From positions 1-19,449 of the forward strand of contig JAVEEH010000038.1 in the NCBI GenBank assembly GCA_030840545.1: DNA of 19,449 nucleotides. Direction: 5' to 3'. Position 1 is the first letter of the stretch, and each line of letters starts with the position of its first letter. Shown here one piece after another: positions 8,101 through 16,490 of the stretch. The translations under genes were made by a program, and so were the position numbers. Source of the stretch: Frankiaceae bacterium. Lineage in GTDB: Bacteria > Actinomycetota > Actinomycetes > JAFAQI01. The notes under the pieces are model-generated. The model worked only from the letters and a program-made list of their open reading frames with translations. It did no database searches and had not been told where the DNA came from.

Positions 8101-10172
8101 AGCTCACCGAGGCGATCCGGTTGCTCGACCGCACCGGCGACCAGTGGGAGATCAACACCGCGTCGTGGCACATCGGGTTCTGCCAGTACCGCCTCGGTCG
8201 CATCGACGAGGCGGTGGAGACGTTCCGCCGGTGCTATGCCAACGGGCTCGAGATCGGCGATCACCAGGCGGCGGCCATCAGCCTTTCGGGCCTGGCCAAG
8301 GCGACCGGCGGCCTGCTGGCCGCCGCGGACGTCGCACGCGAGCTCGCGCACAGTGAGGGCGACGTCCACACCGCCTCCGAGCTGCTCACCGGCGAGGCGA
8401 TCCGGCTGCTGGCGGTCGGTGAGCCGCTCGCGGCCGTCGAGGTCCTGGAGCGGGTGCACCGCGAGGTGCGCGACGCCGGTGTCCGCAGCGAGTACGTCGC
8501 ACCCGTGCTGCCGTGGCTGCTGACCGGGCTGCGGATGGCGGCCGAGCAGACCGGGCCGTATCGGCTGGCCGAGCGACGTGTGCTGCTGCGCCGGGCCCGC
8601 AAGGTCGCCCGGCCGGCCCGCCGGCTCGCGCGCAGCTATCGCAACAACCTGCCGCAGGTGCTGCGCGAGCAGGCGTCGATCGCCCGGCTGGCCGGCCGGC
8701 AGGGTCGCGCGGGGCGGCTGCTCGACCGAAGCATCCGGGTGGCGACCGAGCTCGCGATGACCCATGAGGCGGCCTTGTCGCGCGAGGTCGCCGACGCGTT
8801 CCAGACCGGGCGGGTGCCCGTCGGCGCGGTCAGCCCCGAGGCGAAGCGGGCCGCCAGCGGGCCCGTCGCTGCAGGTCCCGGTGATGCCGCGCCGACACTG
8901 TCACTCGTCGATCGCTTCGACACCCTGCTGCGCGTCGGTCGGGCCATCGCCACCGCACTGACGCCGACGGCGGTCTTCGACGTCGTCCGTGTTGCGGCGT
9001 CGGAGCTGTTGCGCAGCGAGGAGTGCGCGATCGTGCTGGTCGACCCGACCGATCCCGCCGGCGAGCGGTTGGTAGCGCTCGACGAGTCCTCCGGCCTCGG
9101 GGTCAGCTCGCGGCTCGTGCAGCAGGCGATGGACACCCGCGCCGTGGCGGTGTTCACCGACGAAGCCGGCACCGACCCGTCTGCAAGTCTGGTCCTGGAG
9201 CAGGCCCGGTCGGCTCTTGCCGCACCGGTGTTCGTCCGTGGTCGGCCGATCGCCTGCTGGCACGTCGTACACCGTCAGGTGAGCGGACTGTTCGGCCCGG
9301 ACGAGATGCGACTGGCCGAGTTCATCTCCGCCCTCGCGGGTGCGGCGTTGGAGAACGCCGAGGGGTTCGCCGAGGTGCAGGCACTGTCACAGTCGCTCGA
9401 ACGCCGGGTGGGGGAGCGCACCGCCGAGCTCTCCGTCGCCAACAGCGCCCTGCGGTCGACCCTGGCCGAGCTCGAGCGCGCCAACGGCGAGCTGCGCCGG
9501 CTCGACGAGCTCAAGAGCGACTTCGTCGCGATGGTGTCCCACGAGCTGCGCTCGCCGTTGACGTCGATCCTCGGCTACTGCTCGACGATGCTGCGCCACT
9601 GGGACAAGGTCGACGACGAGCGCAAGCAGTCCTTCGTCGACATCATCGACCGGCAGAGCCGGCGGTTGTCGGGTCTGGTGAACGACCTGCTCGAGATGTC
9701 GCGCATCGAGTCCGGCAAGCTCGACACCCGGCTCCAGCCATTGCCGTTGCGGCCGTTGGTGGAGGAGCTCGCCGCTGACTACCGTGACCGGCTGCCCGAG
9801 CTGCGGGTCGCCGGTGACATCGATGCTGCCGTGGTCGCGGACACCGACCACCTCCGCCGGGCGCTGATCAACCTGATCGACAACGCGATCAAGTACGGCG
9901 GCCAGCCGGTGTCGGTGGAGATCGAGTCAGCAGGTCACTCCGTGTCGATCGCGGTGCGTGACTCCGGTCCGGGAGTGCCCGAGGAGTTCCGCTCGAGGCT
10001 GTTCGAGAAGTTCGCACAGGCGAGCTCGGGCAGCACGCGCAAGGCGACCGGCACCGGCCTCGGACTTTCCATCGTCAAGGGACTCGTCGAGGCGATGAGC
10101 GGGTCGGTTCACTACGACCCACCCGCCGATCGCGGCGGCGCTTTCGTGGTCACGCTGCCCCGCGCGACGTAA
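5145..10172 (+). CDS. Hybrid Ser/Thr kinase - AAA ATPase - TPR - GAF - histidine kinase
   Basis: This 1675-residue soluble signalling protein joins two kinase types. Residues 25-290 form a Hanks-type kinase: Lys58 (VVLK), Glu76, HRDIKPSN at 148-155, DFG at 170-172, and SPE at 195-197. Residues 315-560 form a STAND/AAA-like ATPase, with Walker A ESGGGKS at 348-354 and Walker B VVVLLDDCQWAD at 468-479. Residues from about 700 to 1220 are helical TPR-like repeats. A GAF domain spans about 1255-1405, followed by a coiled coil to about 1460. A complete histidine kinase closes it: SHELRSP with His1466, N-box NLIDNAIKYG with Asn1580, DSGPG at 1606-1610, LFEKF, and GTGLGLSIVKG from 1636. This matches the 'multi-sensor multi-kinase' layout known from cyanobacteria (HstK-like) and myxobacteria. 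The glycine loop of the Ser/Thr kinase is degenerate. No membrane segment and no response regulator gene is seen nearby, so input and phosphotransfer partner are unknown. Confidence 0.96.
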   Translation: MVTTTGNMPRPRTPADGPGPVPAVVAGRFRVQRVIQRRAGGATLAAVDETTGASVVLKTARSDAMARGTRLRLLHEADVLRTLRGPGLVPLVDAGDTDGLFYLAMPLVAGRTLEQRLAAGRLTVAESVRLAQDLFTALAAVHACDILHRDIKPSNVMVGEGPVEQATLIDFGLARSAGLDVSLRDEPVGTARYMSPEQAGLVHREVDERSDLYSLGVLLFECVTGRPPFEGQSVGEVLRQHLSAPAPDARSYVADVPAVLAQMLQRLLRKDPRDRYQSAAGALADVDQLARRLADGDPDPVIALGLDDRRATLTEPAFVGRRGELAELRKATLEATAGRGGVVLVEAESGGGKSRLLDELAARCLESDTVVLRGQGVDQAARRPFQLLEGVAEGLVAAAGRDPELADRLRDLLGGDRGVLISVLPALAGLLGSAAADEQLGPEEFGESRALTALVHLLDALAATARTVVVLLDDCQWADEPTIRLIARWRRDLVEASDDAAPVRAVMIAAYRAEEVRAGDPLRAMSPRRLVLSPFTDADVQALVESMAGRVPEEALEVVTRLSSGSPFMASAVVRGLVESGALFHDGHDWRSDPTLIASAQSSREAATFLTGRLELLAHDVLELVAAGAVLGKEFDVDLAAGLVATDPGTAVLALQALRNRHLLWLDADELVATFVHDKLREALLDRLTPIERRALHAGAAELLAMRPGQAPSYDLAYHYHAAGNDAAALPHALAAAAEARARHSLSAAEQQYRIAVGGVAPEDVTTQRDVQTGLGDVLMLQGRYDDAAECFTAALSIAQERPDRAEIALRLGELSFKRGEVPQSVRHLEGALRSLGRRVPRRRTTFAVWAVWEVLVQAAHCLLPRRVVQRRSLDVGAIDILAARIHSRLAYSYWFSAGRMPTAWAHFREMNILERYPRTLALAQAYSEHAPVMSTLPWYARGIDYAERSMVIRTEFGDVWGQGQSLHFYGVVLYAASRFTEAIDKLTEAIRLLDRTGDQWEINTASWHIGFCQYRLGRIDEAVETFRRCYANGLEIGDHQAAAISLSGLAKATGGLLAAADVARELAHSEGDVHTASELLTGEAIRLLAVGEPLAAVEVLERVHREVRDAGVRSEYVAPVLPWLLTGLRMAAEQTGPYRLAERRVLLRRARKVARPARRLARSYRNNLPQVLREQASIARLAGRQGRAGRLLDRSIRVATELAMTHEAALSREVADAFQTGRVPVGAVSPEAKRAASGPVAAGPGDAAPTLSLVDRFDTLLRVGRAIATALTPTAVFDVVRVAASELLRSEECAIVLVDPTDPAGERLVALDESSGLGVSSRLVQQAMDTRAVAVFTDEAGTDPSASLVLEQARSALAAPVFVRGRPIACWHVVHRQVSGLFGPDEMRLAEFISALAGAALENAEGFAEVQALSQSLERRVGERTAELSVANSALRSTLAELERANGELRRLDELKSDFVAMVSHELRSPLTSILGYCSTMLRHWDKVDDERKQSFVDIIDRQSRRLSGLVNDLLEMSRIESGKLDTRLQPLPLRPLVEELAADYRDRLPELRVAGDIDAAVVADTDHLRRALINLIDNAIKYGGQPVSVEIESAGHSVSIAVRDSGPGVPEEFRSRLFEKFAQASSGSTRKATGTGLGLSIVKGLVEAMSGSVHYDPPADRGGAFVVTLPRAT

Positions 10173-10201
10173 GGGCTGGCGCTCACATTCGCCATCGCCG
10201 C

Positions 10202-10207
10202 TAGGCT
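10202..10207 (+). promoter_or_regulatory. Weak candidate -10 box for the basic-tail protein
   Basis: TAGGCT fits TAnnnT and would give a leader of roughly 37 bases before the GTG at 10251. No convincing -35 is seen. The 78-base gap after the kinase stop holds nothing else recognisable apart from a purine-rich GAAGGGAAG close to the start. Confidence 0.22.
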
Positions 10208-10250
10208 GACGCGTCAGTGCAAGACCCGAGTTCCCCTGAAGGGAAGTCCC

Positions 10251-10673
10251 GTGGCGCGAGCTAGTGCGAAGAAGACCCAGACCCGCCGGACCAGTCGTAA
10301 GGCGGCACCTGCCCGGTCGAGAGCGCGGAGCACCGCGGCGAGCCGGCCGGCCAAGAAGACCACGGCCGCAGCGCCCGCGGCTGCAGCGTCGGCTCCTGCC
10401 GCCGGCAGCATCGACCTGGCCGGTGGCCTGCGCCGCCTGCTGTCCTCGGTCGAGGCCGAGGTGCGCGCCGTCGGCGCCCTGAGCGAGCGGATCGACACCC
10501 TCGTCGCGGAGCTCAACGAGCGTCGGGACGAGCAGGCGAAGCGGTTGCTGACCCTCGATGCGCTGCGCTCGTCGGTCAACGACGTAAGCCTCGGTGCGTT
10601 CCTCGACAAGGCGATCCGCCCGCGCAAGGTGCGCGTCGTCGAGGTCATGCCCAAGCGCCTGACCCAGGGCTGA
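10251..10673 (+). CDS. Small protein with a histone-H1-like basic tail and a coiled-coil-like body
   Basis: I do not recognise this 140-residue protein. The first 36 residues hold 13 Lys/Arg and no acid, mixed with Ala, Ser, Thr and Pro. An Ala/Pro-rich linker runs to about 52, and the first acidic residue is Asp55. Residues 55-110 look like one or two long amphipathic helices (GGLRRLLSSVEAEV, LSERIDTLVAELNERRDEQ). A short basic C-terminus (PRKVRVVEVMPKRL) follows. There is no signal peptide or membrane segment. The tail resembles the disordered DNA-binding tails of bacterial H1-like and HU-extension proteins, so nucleic-acid binding is a reasonable guess but unproven. The GTG start has a purine-rich GAAGGGAAG upstream. 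It lies 78 bases after the kinase and could be co-transcribed or have its own promoter. It ends five bases before a strong hairpin. Confidence 0.75.
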   Translation: MARASAKKTQTRRTSRKAAPARSRARSTAASRPAKKTTAAAPAAAASAPAAGSIDLAGGLRRLLSSVEAEVRAVGALSERIDTLVAELNERRDEQAKRLLTLDALRSSVNDVSLGAFLDKAIRPRKVRVVEVMPKRLTQG

Positions 10674-10678
10674 CCCCA

Positions 10679-10730
10679 CGACTTGTCAGACGGTGAGCAC
10701 GCTCTGACGTGCTGAGCGTCTGACAAGTCG
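10679..10730. terminator. Bidirectional hairpin terminator between convergent genes
   Basis: Two perfect 14-base arms (10679-10692, CGACTTGTCAGACG, and its reverse complement at 10717-10730) enclose 24 bases. Those 24 bases carry a second inner stem (AGCACG/CGTGCT). It lies between the stop of the basic-tail gene (10673) and the stop of acs (10732-10734, opposite strand), exactly where both transcripts should end. No T-run flanks it, as is common for high-GC actinobacterial terminators. Confidence 0.75.
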
Positions 10731-10731
10731 G

Positions 10732-12699
<1,968 letters not shown>

Positions 12700-12706
12700 G
12701 AGGCGG

Positions 12707-12714
12707 TCCTTCCT
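12707..12714 (-). promoter_or_regulatory. Ribosome binding site that fixes the acs start
   Basis: The minus strand reads AGGAAGGA, then seven bases, then GTG at 12699. This favours the 655-residue form over the longer TTG-initiated frame. Confidence 0.75.
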
Positions 12715-12719
12715 CAATC

Positions 12720-13544
12720 TCAGCGCAGGCAGGACTCGAGGGCTCGTTCGGTGAGGACGCGAGCGAGGTGGCGGCGATAGCCGGCCGACGCCGTCACGTC
12801 GCCGGCCGGCTCGGTGCCGTCGTCGGCGTAGGCCGCCGCGTCAGCCGCGCCGGAGCCGGATCCCACAGCGGCCTCCACGGCAGCGGCACGGAGCACGGTC
12901 GGGCCCATGTTGCCCAACGCAACCGCGACGGTGCCGTCGCCTCGGCGGACAGCTGCCACGGCAACCGTGGCCCAGTCGATCTGACGCCGGGTGAACTTCT
13001 CGTAGCCCCACCCGCCCTGGGTCTTGGGCACCCGCACCTCGACGAGGAGCTCGTCCGGCTCGAGCACGGTTTCCAGGAAGCCGGTGCCGAACGCGGCGGC
13101 GTCGACGGTGCGAGTGCCGCTCGGCCCGGCCACCACATATGACGCACCCAGCGCGAGCAGAGCCGTCGGCACATCCGCCGACGGGTCGGCGTGGGCGACC
13201 GAACCACCGATGGTGCCGCGATGCCGGACCTGCGGGTCACCGACGAGCCCGGCGGCGTGCGCGAGCATCGGCAGCTCGCGGCGCAGGGTCGCGTCCGTGG
13301 CGACGTCGTGGTGCCGCGTCAGCGCTCCGATTGCCACGACGTCACCCTCGTCGCGGACGTAGCCGAGCGTTGCCGCCCGGGACACGTCGACGATGACGGA
13401 CGGCACGGCGAGACGCAGCTTCATCAGCGGCAGCAATGACTGCCCGCCGGCCAGCAGCTTGGCCTCGTCGCCATGCTCCGCCAGCGCAGCCAGAGCCTCG
13501 TCCGCGGTGTCGGCGCGCAGATAGTCGAACGGTGCCGGGATCAC
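12720..13544 (-). CDS. FAD-binding medium subunit of a CODH/xanthine-oxidase-type hydroxylase (CoxM-like)
   Basis: The 274-residue subunit carries FAD and passes electrons on from the iron-sulfur subunit. The two FAD-contact motifs typical of the family are clear: LLAGGQSLLPLMKLR at 30-44 and TIGGSVAHADPSADVP at 111-126. The C-terminal CO_deh_flav_C-like part follows (FTRRQIDWATVAVAA). The start is GTG 13544, which overlaps the stop of the 2Fe-2S subunit by four bases (GTGA), giving the usual MIPAPFDYLRA opening. The same frame is open further upstream, but that part lies in the neighbouring gene. Length is slightly short of the typical 280-290 residues but no motif is missing. The acetyl-CoA synthetase gene follows after 20 bases. 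Confidence 0.95.
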   Translation of the reverse strand: MIPAPFDYLRADTADEALAALAEHGDEAKLLAGGQSLLPLMKLRLAVPSVIVDVSRAATLGYVRDEGDVVAIGALTRHHDVATDATLRRELPMLAHAAGLVGDPQVRHRGTIGGSVAHADPSADVPTALLALGASYVVAGPSGTRTVDAAAFGTGFLETVLEPDELLVEVRVPKTQGGWGYEKFTRRQIDWATVAVAAVRRGDGTVAVALGNMGPTVLRAAAVEAAVGSGSGAADAAAYADDGTEPAGDVTASAGYRRHLARVLTERALESCLR

Positions 13545-14020
13545 GTGGACTCCCCGGCGGCCTGCAGCACCGCGGCGACGATGTTGTGGTAACCCGTGCA
13601 GCGGCAGAGGTTGCCTTCGAGCCCGGTGCGGACCTCGTCGCCGGTCGGGTGCGGGTTCTCCTTCAGCAGCGAGACGGCCGCCATGACCATCCCGGGGGTG
13701 CAGAAGCCGCACTGCAACCCGTGCTTCTCGCGGAAGGCTCGCTGCACCGGATGCCAGGTGGCCGGGTCGGCGGCCGGGTCGGATGTCGAGAGCCCCTCGA
13801 GGGTCGTGACCTCGCGATCGCCGGCCGAGGCGGCGAGCATGGTGCACGACTTCACGGACTCGCCGTCGACCAGCACCGTGCACGCACCGCACGATGTGGT
13901 GTCACAGCCCACGTTCGTCGCGGTCAGGTCGAGTTTGTCGCGCAGCAAGTGCACGAGAAGGGTCCGCGGCTCGATGTCGACGGAGTGCTTCTGTCCATTG
14001 ACGGTGAGGGTGACGTTCAT
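13541..14020 (-). CDS. 2Fe-2S small subunit of a CODH/xanthine-oxidase-type hydroxylase (CoxS-like)
   Basis: The 159-residue protein has both iron-sulfur clusters of the family. The plant-ferredoxin-type cluster uses Cys39, Cys44, Cys47 and Cys59 (GCDTTSCGACTVLVDGESVKSC). The helical-domain cluster uses Cys104, Cys107, Cys139 and Cys141 (QCGFCTPG and NLCRCTGY). It carries electrons from the molybdenum centre to FAD. It overlaps the large subunit upstream by four bases (ATGA, 14020-14017) and the FAD subunit downstream by four bases (GTGA). The three subunits are therefore tightly coupled in the order L-S-M. Length and spacing are normal. Confidence 0.97.
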   Translation of the reverse strand: MNVTLTVNGQKHSVDIEPRTLLVHLLRDKLDLTATNVGCDTTSCGACTVLVDGESVKSCTMLAASAGDREVTTLEGLSTSDPAADPATWHPVQRAFREKHGLQCGFCTPGMVMAAVSLLKENPHPTGDEVRTGLEGNLCRCTGYHNIVAAVLQAAGEST

Positions 14021-16323
14021 GCGCTCGCCCCCTGCCCTGTTGTCTGCTGCGTTTCCTGCACGGCTCTCCAGACCCGTTCGGACGTGGTGGGCATGTCGAT
14101 GTGGCGCACACCGAGGTGAGCGACGGCGTCGACGACGGCGTTCTGCACGGCGGGTGTTGCCCCGATGGTGCCTGCCTCGCCGATTCCCTTGACTCCCAAT
14201 GGGTTCATCGGGCTGCGGGTCTCCATCGGCAGCAGCTCGAAGTCAGGCAGCTCGGCTGCCGACGGGAACGCGTAGTCGGCGAAGTTGGTCGACTGCGGGT
14301 TGCCGTCCTCGTCGTAGAGGACTTCTTCGAACAACGCCTGAGAGGCTCCCTGCGCGATGCCGCCGTGTCGCTGCCCCTCGACGATGACCGGGTTGATGAC
14401 CGGGCCGGCGTCATCGACGGTCACGATGCGCACCAGCCGAGTCTGGCCGGTGTCGGCGTCAACTTCGACGACGGCGAGGTGGGCGCCGAACGGGAACGTC
14501 GCACCGGCCGCGTTGAAGTCGGTGTCCACGATCAGTCCCTGGTCGGCGTCCACACTGGCCGCGACCTCGGCCCACGAGCGCACCTCGTCGGGGGAGCCGG
14601 CGACGTGGAACCCGCCGCGTCCCTTGTCGAGCACGATGTCGCCGGGCGCTGCTTCGAAGAGGTCCGCGGCCGACTCACGCGCCTTCTCGACCGCTTCCAG
14701 CGCACCCTGATGGACCGCCGCGCCACCGAGCTGCAGCGACCTCGAGCCGCCGGTGCCGCCGCCCCGGGCCACGAGGTCGGTGTCGCCGTGGACGACCGTG
14801 ATCCGCTCGACGGGGATGCCGAGCTCGTCGGACGCGAGCATCGCGAACGACGTCGCGTGACCCTGCCCGTGCGGCGACGTGCCGGTGTAGACGATGGCCG
14901 TGCCGTCGGGCCGGACGTTGATGCGCGCGAACTCGCTGCCTGCTTCGGGACCGGCGGTGATCTCGACGTAGGACGAGAGCCCGATGCCGAGCAGAGACCG
15001 CTCGCCGGCCGCCCGCCGCCGCTGCTGCTCGGCGCGCAGGGCGGGGTAGTCGGCGGCGTCGAGCACTGCGTCTAGAGCCTTGGCGTATTCACCGCTGTCA
15101 TAGACCGCACCCGCCGGCGTCGTGAAGGGGAACACCTCGGGCGGGAGCAGGTTCTTGCGGCGTACGTCCGCCGGGTCCATGCCGATCTCGGTCGCGTAGA
15201 GGTCGATCGCGCGTTCGATCGCGGCGGTTGCCTCCGGCCGGCCGGCGCCGCGGTAGGCGACGACGCTCGACGTGTTGGTGACGACGGATCTGGTGCGGAC
15301 GGCGACCTTCGAGATGTCGTAGACACCCGTTGCCATCGTCTGGGTCATGAAGGGGAGGACTGCGCCGAAGTGCGGGTAGGCACCGGAGTCCTGGAGAACC
15401 GTCAGCGAGTAGGCCTGCACCGTGCCGTCCCGGGTCCCGCCGATCTCGACGGTCTGGTGCTGAGCGCGCCCGTGCCCCATCGACAGCAGGTTCTCGGTGC
15501 GGGACTCCGTCCAGCGCATCGGGCGGTTCAGCCGCTGGGACAGAACCGCGATCACCAGGTCCTCGTTGGACACGCCGAACTTCGCACCGAAGCCGCCGCC
15601 GACGTCGGGGGCGATGAAGTGCACCCGGTCTTGTTCGATTCCCAGCGCCTGAGCGATGACGTTGCGGGCATCGTGCGGGTTCTGGGTCGACGCCCAGAAC
15701 GTCAGCCGGCCGCCGCCGTCGGCCGACTCCCACGCGCAGGCGGAGCTGCGCACCTCCAGCGGGGCGGGGGCGACGCGCTGGTTGTGGATGTCCTGGCGGA
15801 GCACCACCTCGCAACCGTCGAACAGGCCGGCCGGCTCGCCGAGCTCGAAGCTGAGCACGGTGTTGCCGCCGGCGGCGGGGAACAGCAGCGTCTCGTCGCG
15901 CGCGGCGTCGCGGGGGTCAACCACGGCAGTGAGCTGCTCGTAGTCGACCGATACCAGCTCCGCGGCGTCCTCACCGTCATAGCGGGACTCGGTCACGATC
16001 GCGGCAACGGGCTCGCCGACGTAGCGCACCACGTCGGTCGCGAGCCAGGGCCGTGGCATCGTGGGCGGCAGGAAGCCCATCGGCAGCGGCGGTAGGTCGA
16101 GATCGGCGAAGTCCGCCGCCGTGAAGACACCGAGCACGCCCGGTGCACCCGCCGCGGCCGACGTGTCGACGGTGAACGTGGCGTGTGCGACCACTGACCG
16201 CACATAGGTCACATGACCGGCGCCGTCGAGGCGGGGATCGCGGAGGTCGTCGACGTAGACGCCGCCGCTCGTCAGGAACTTCGGGTCCTCGACCCGCAGC
16301 ACGCGGGTGCCCAAGATGCTCAC
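14017..16323 (-). CDS. Molybdenum-binding large subunit, form II CoxL-like hydroxylase
   Basis: With the GTG start at 16323 the protein has 768 residues and opens like relatives (SILGTRVLRVEDPKFLTSGGVYVDDL). The molybdopterin motif GGGFGAK is at 242-248. GTSPHGQGHAT and GGGTGGSRS follow, and GVKGIGEAG at 710-718 holds the catalytic Glu716. The active-site loop reads AYRGAGR (356-362), the form II signature. True aerobic CO dehydrogenases (form I) have AYxCSFR with the copper-binding Cys. The substrate is therefore unknown: an N-heterocycle, aldehyde or other small molecule is as likely as CO. No maturation genes (CoxDEF-type) are in the window. The frame stays open to 16461, and an ATG at 16362 or the far upstream ATG would add 13 or 46 residues without family similarity. 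The chosen GTG lacks a strong ribosome binding site, so the exact start is uncertain. Confidence 0.93.
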   Translation of the reverse strand: MSILGTRVLRVEDPKFLTSGGVYVDDLRDPRLDGAGHVTYVRSVVAHATFTVDTSAAAGAPGVLGVFTAADFADLDLPPLPMGFLPPTMPRPWLATDVVRYVGEPVAAIVTESRYDGEDAAELVSVDYEQLTAVVDPRDAARDETLLFPAAGGNTVLSFELGEPAGLFDGCEVVLRQDIHNQRVAPAPLEVRSSACAWESADGGGRLTFWASTQNPHDARNVIAQALGIEQDRVHFIAPDVGGGFGAKFGVSNEDLVIAVLSQRLNRPMRWTESRTENLLSMGHGRAQHQTVEIGGTRDGTVQAYSLTVLQDSGAYPHFGAVLPFMTQTMATGVYDISKVAVRTRSVVTNTSSVVAYRGAGRPEATAAIERAIDLYATEIGMDPADVRRKNLLPPEVFPFTTPAGAVYDSGEYAKALDAVLDAADYPALRAEQQRRRAAGERSLLGIGLSSYVEITAGPEAGSEFARINVRPDGTAIVYTGTSPHGQGHATSFAMLASDELGIPVERITVVHGDTDLVARGGGTGGSRSLQLGGAAVHQGALEAVEKARESAADLFEAAPGDIVLDKGRGGFHVAGSPDEVRSWAEVAASVDADQGLIVDTDFNAAGATFPFGAHLAVVEVDADTGQTRLVRIVTVDDAGPVINPVIVEGQRHGGIAQGASQALFEEVLYDEDGNPQSTNFADYAFPSAAELPDFELLPMETRSPMNPLGVKGIGEAGTIGATPAVQNAVVDAVAHLGVRHIDMPTTSERVWRAVQETQQTTGQGASA

Positions 16324-16327
16324 GGTT

Positions 16328-16340
16328 CGGGAGCATCCCG
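16328..16340. repeat. Small inverted repeat upstream of the large-subunit start
   Basis: CGGGA, GCA, TCCCG forms a perfect five-base-arm inverted repeat five bases before the proposed GTG start of the large subunit. It could form a hairpin in that message. If translation begins at 16362 instead, it lies inside the coding region. Confidence 0.35.
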
Positions 16341-16409
16341 CATCGCCCAAGCACGCCGTCATCCCGGGTCCATCCGGCGCGGCGACTGGGCCAAAGGGGT
16401 GTAAGCACC

Positions 16410-16437
16410 TAAAGTCGGACAGCGACTGAGCCGAATA
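16410..16437 (+). promoter_or_regulatory. Candidate sigma-28 (FliA/WhiG-type) promoter for the tandem-STAS gene
   Basis: TAAA at 16410-16413 is followed by exactly 16 bases and then GCCGAATA at 16430-16437. The known consensus for FliA/SigD/WhiG sigma factors is TAAA, 15-16 bases, GCCGATAA. The -35 core is perfect and the -10 matches six of eight. Transcription would start near 16444, about 47 bases before the ATG at 16491, which has GAGGTG at 16480-16485. The spacer contains a short inverted repeat (AGTCG/CGACT, 16413-16427). The remaining part of the 167-base divergent gap has no clear promoter for the minus-strand operon. Confidence 0.6.
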
Positions 16438-16490
16438 GACCAATGAGGACATCTTCAGCATGCCGCCAAATGCCCCAGTGAGGTGCGTCG

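Noticed and set aside
13545..13892. N-terminal extension of the FAD subunit (390-residue reading)
   Set aside because: This part lies in the 2Fe-2S gene in another frame and has no family similarity; the GTGA overlap start at 13544 gives the standard N-terminus.
14101..15075. Long plus-strand open frame (324 codons) opposite the large subunit
   Set aside because: It is the complementary-strand shadow of a well-supported gene and its translation is Arg/Gly-rich low-complexity, as expected in high GC.
14017..16323. Calling the large subunit a true aerobic CO dehydrogenase (form I CoxL)
   Set aside because: The active-site loop is AYRGAGR and lacks the AYxCSFR cysteine.
16324..16461. 46-residue extension of the large subunit to the ATG at 16461
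   Set aside because: The added residues do not resemble the family, and they would place the start across the sigma-28-like promoter; the GTG at 16323 gives the expected opening.
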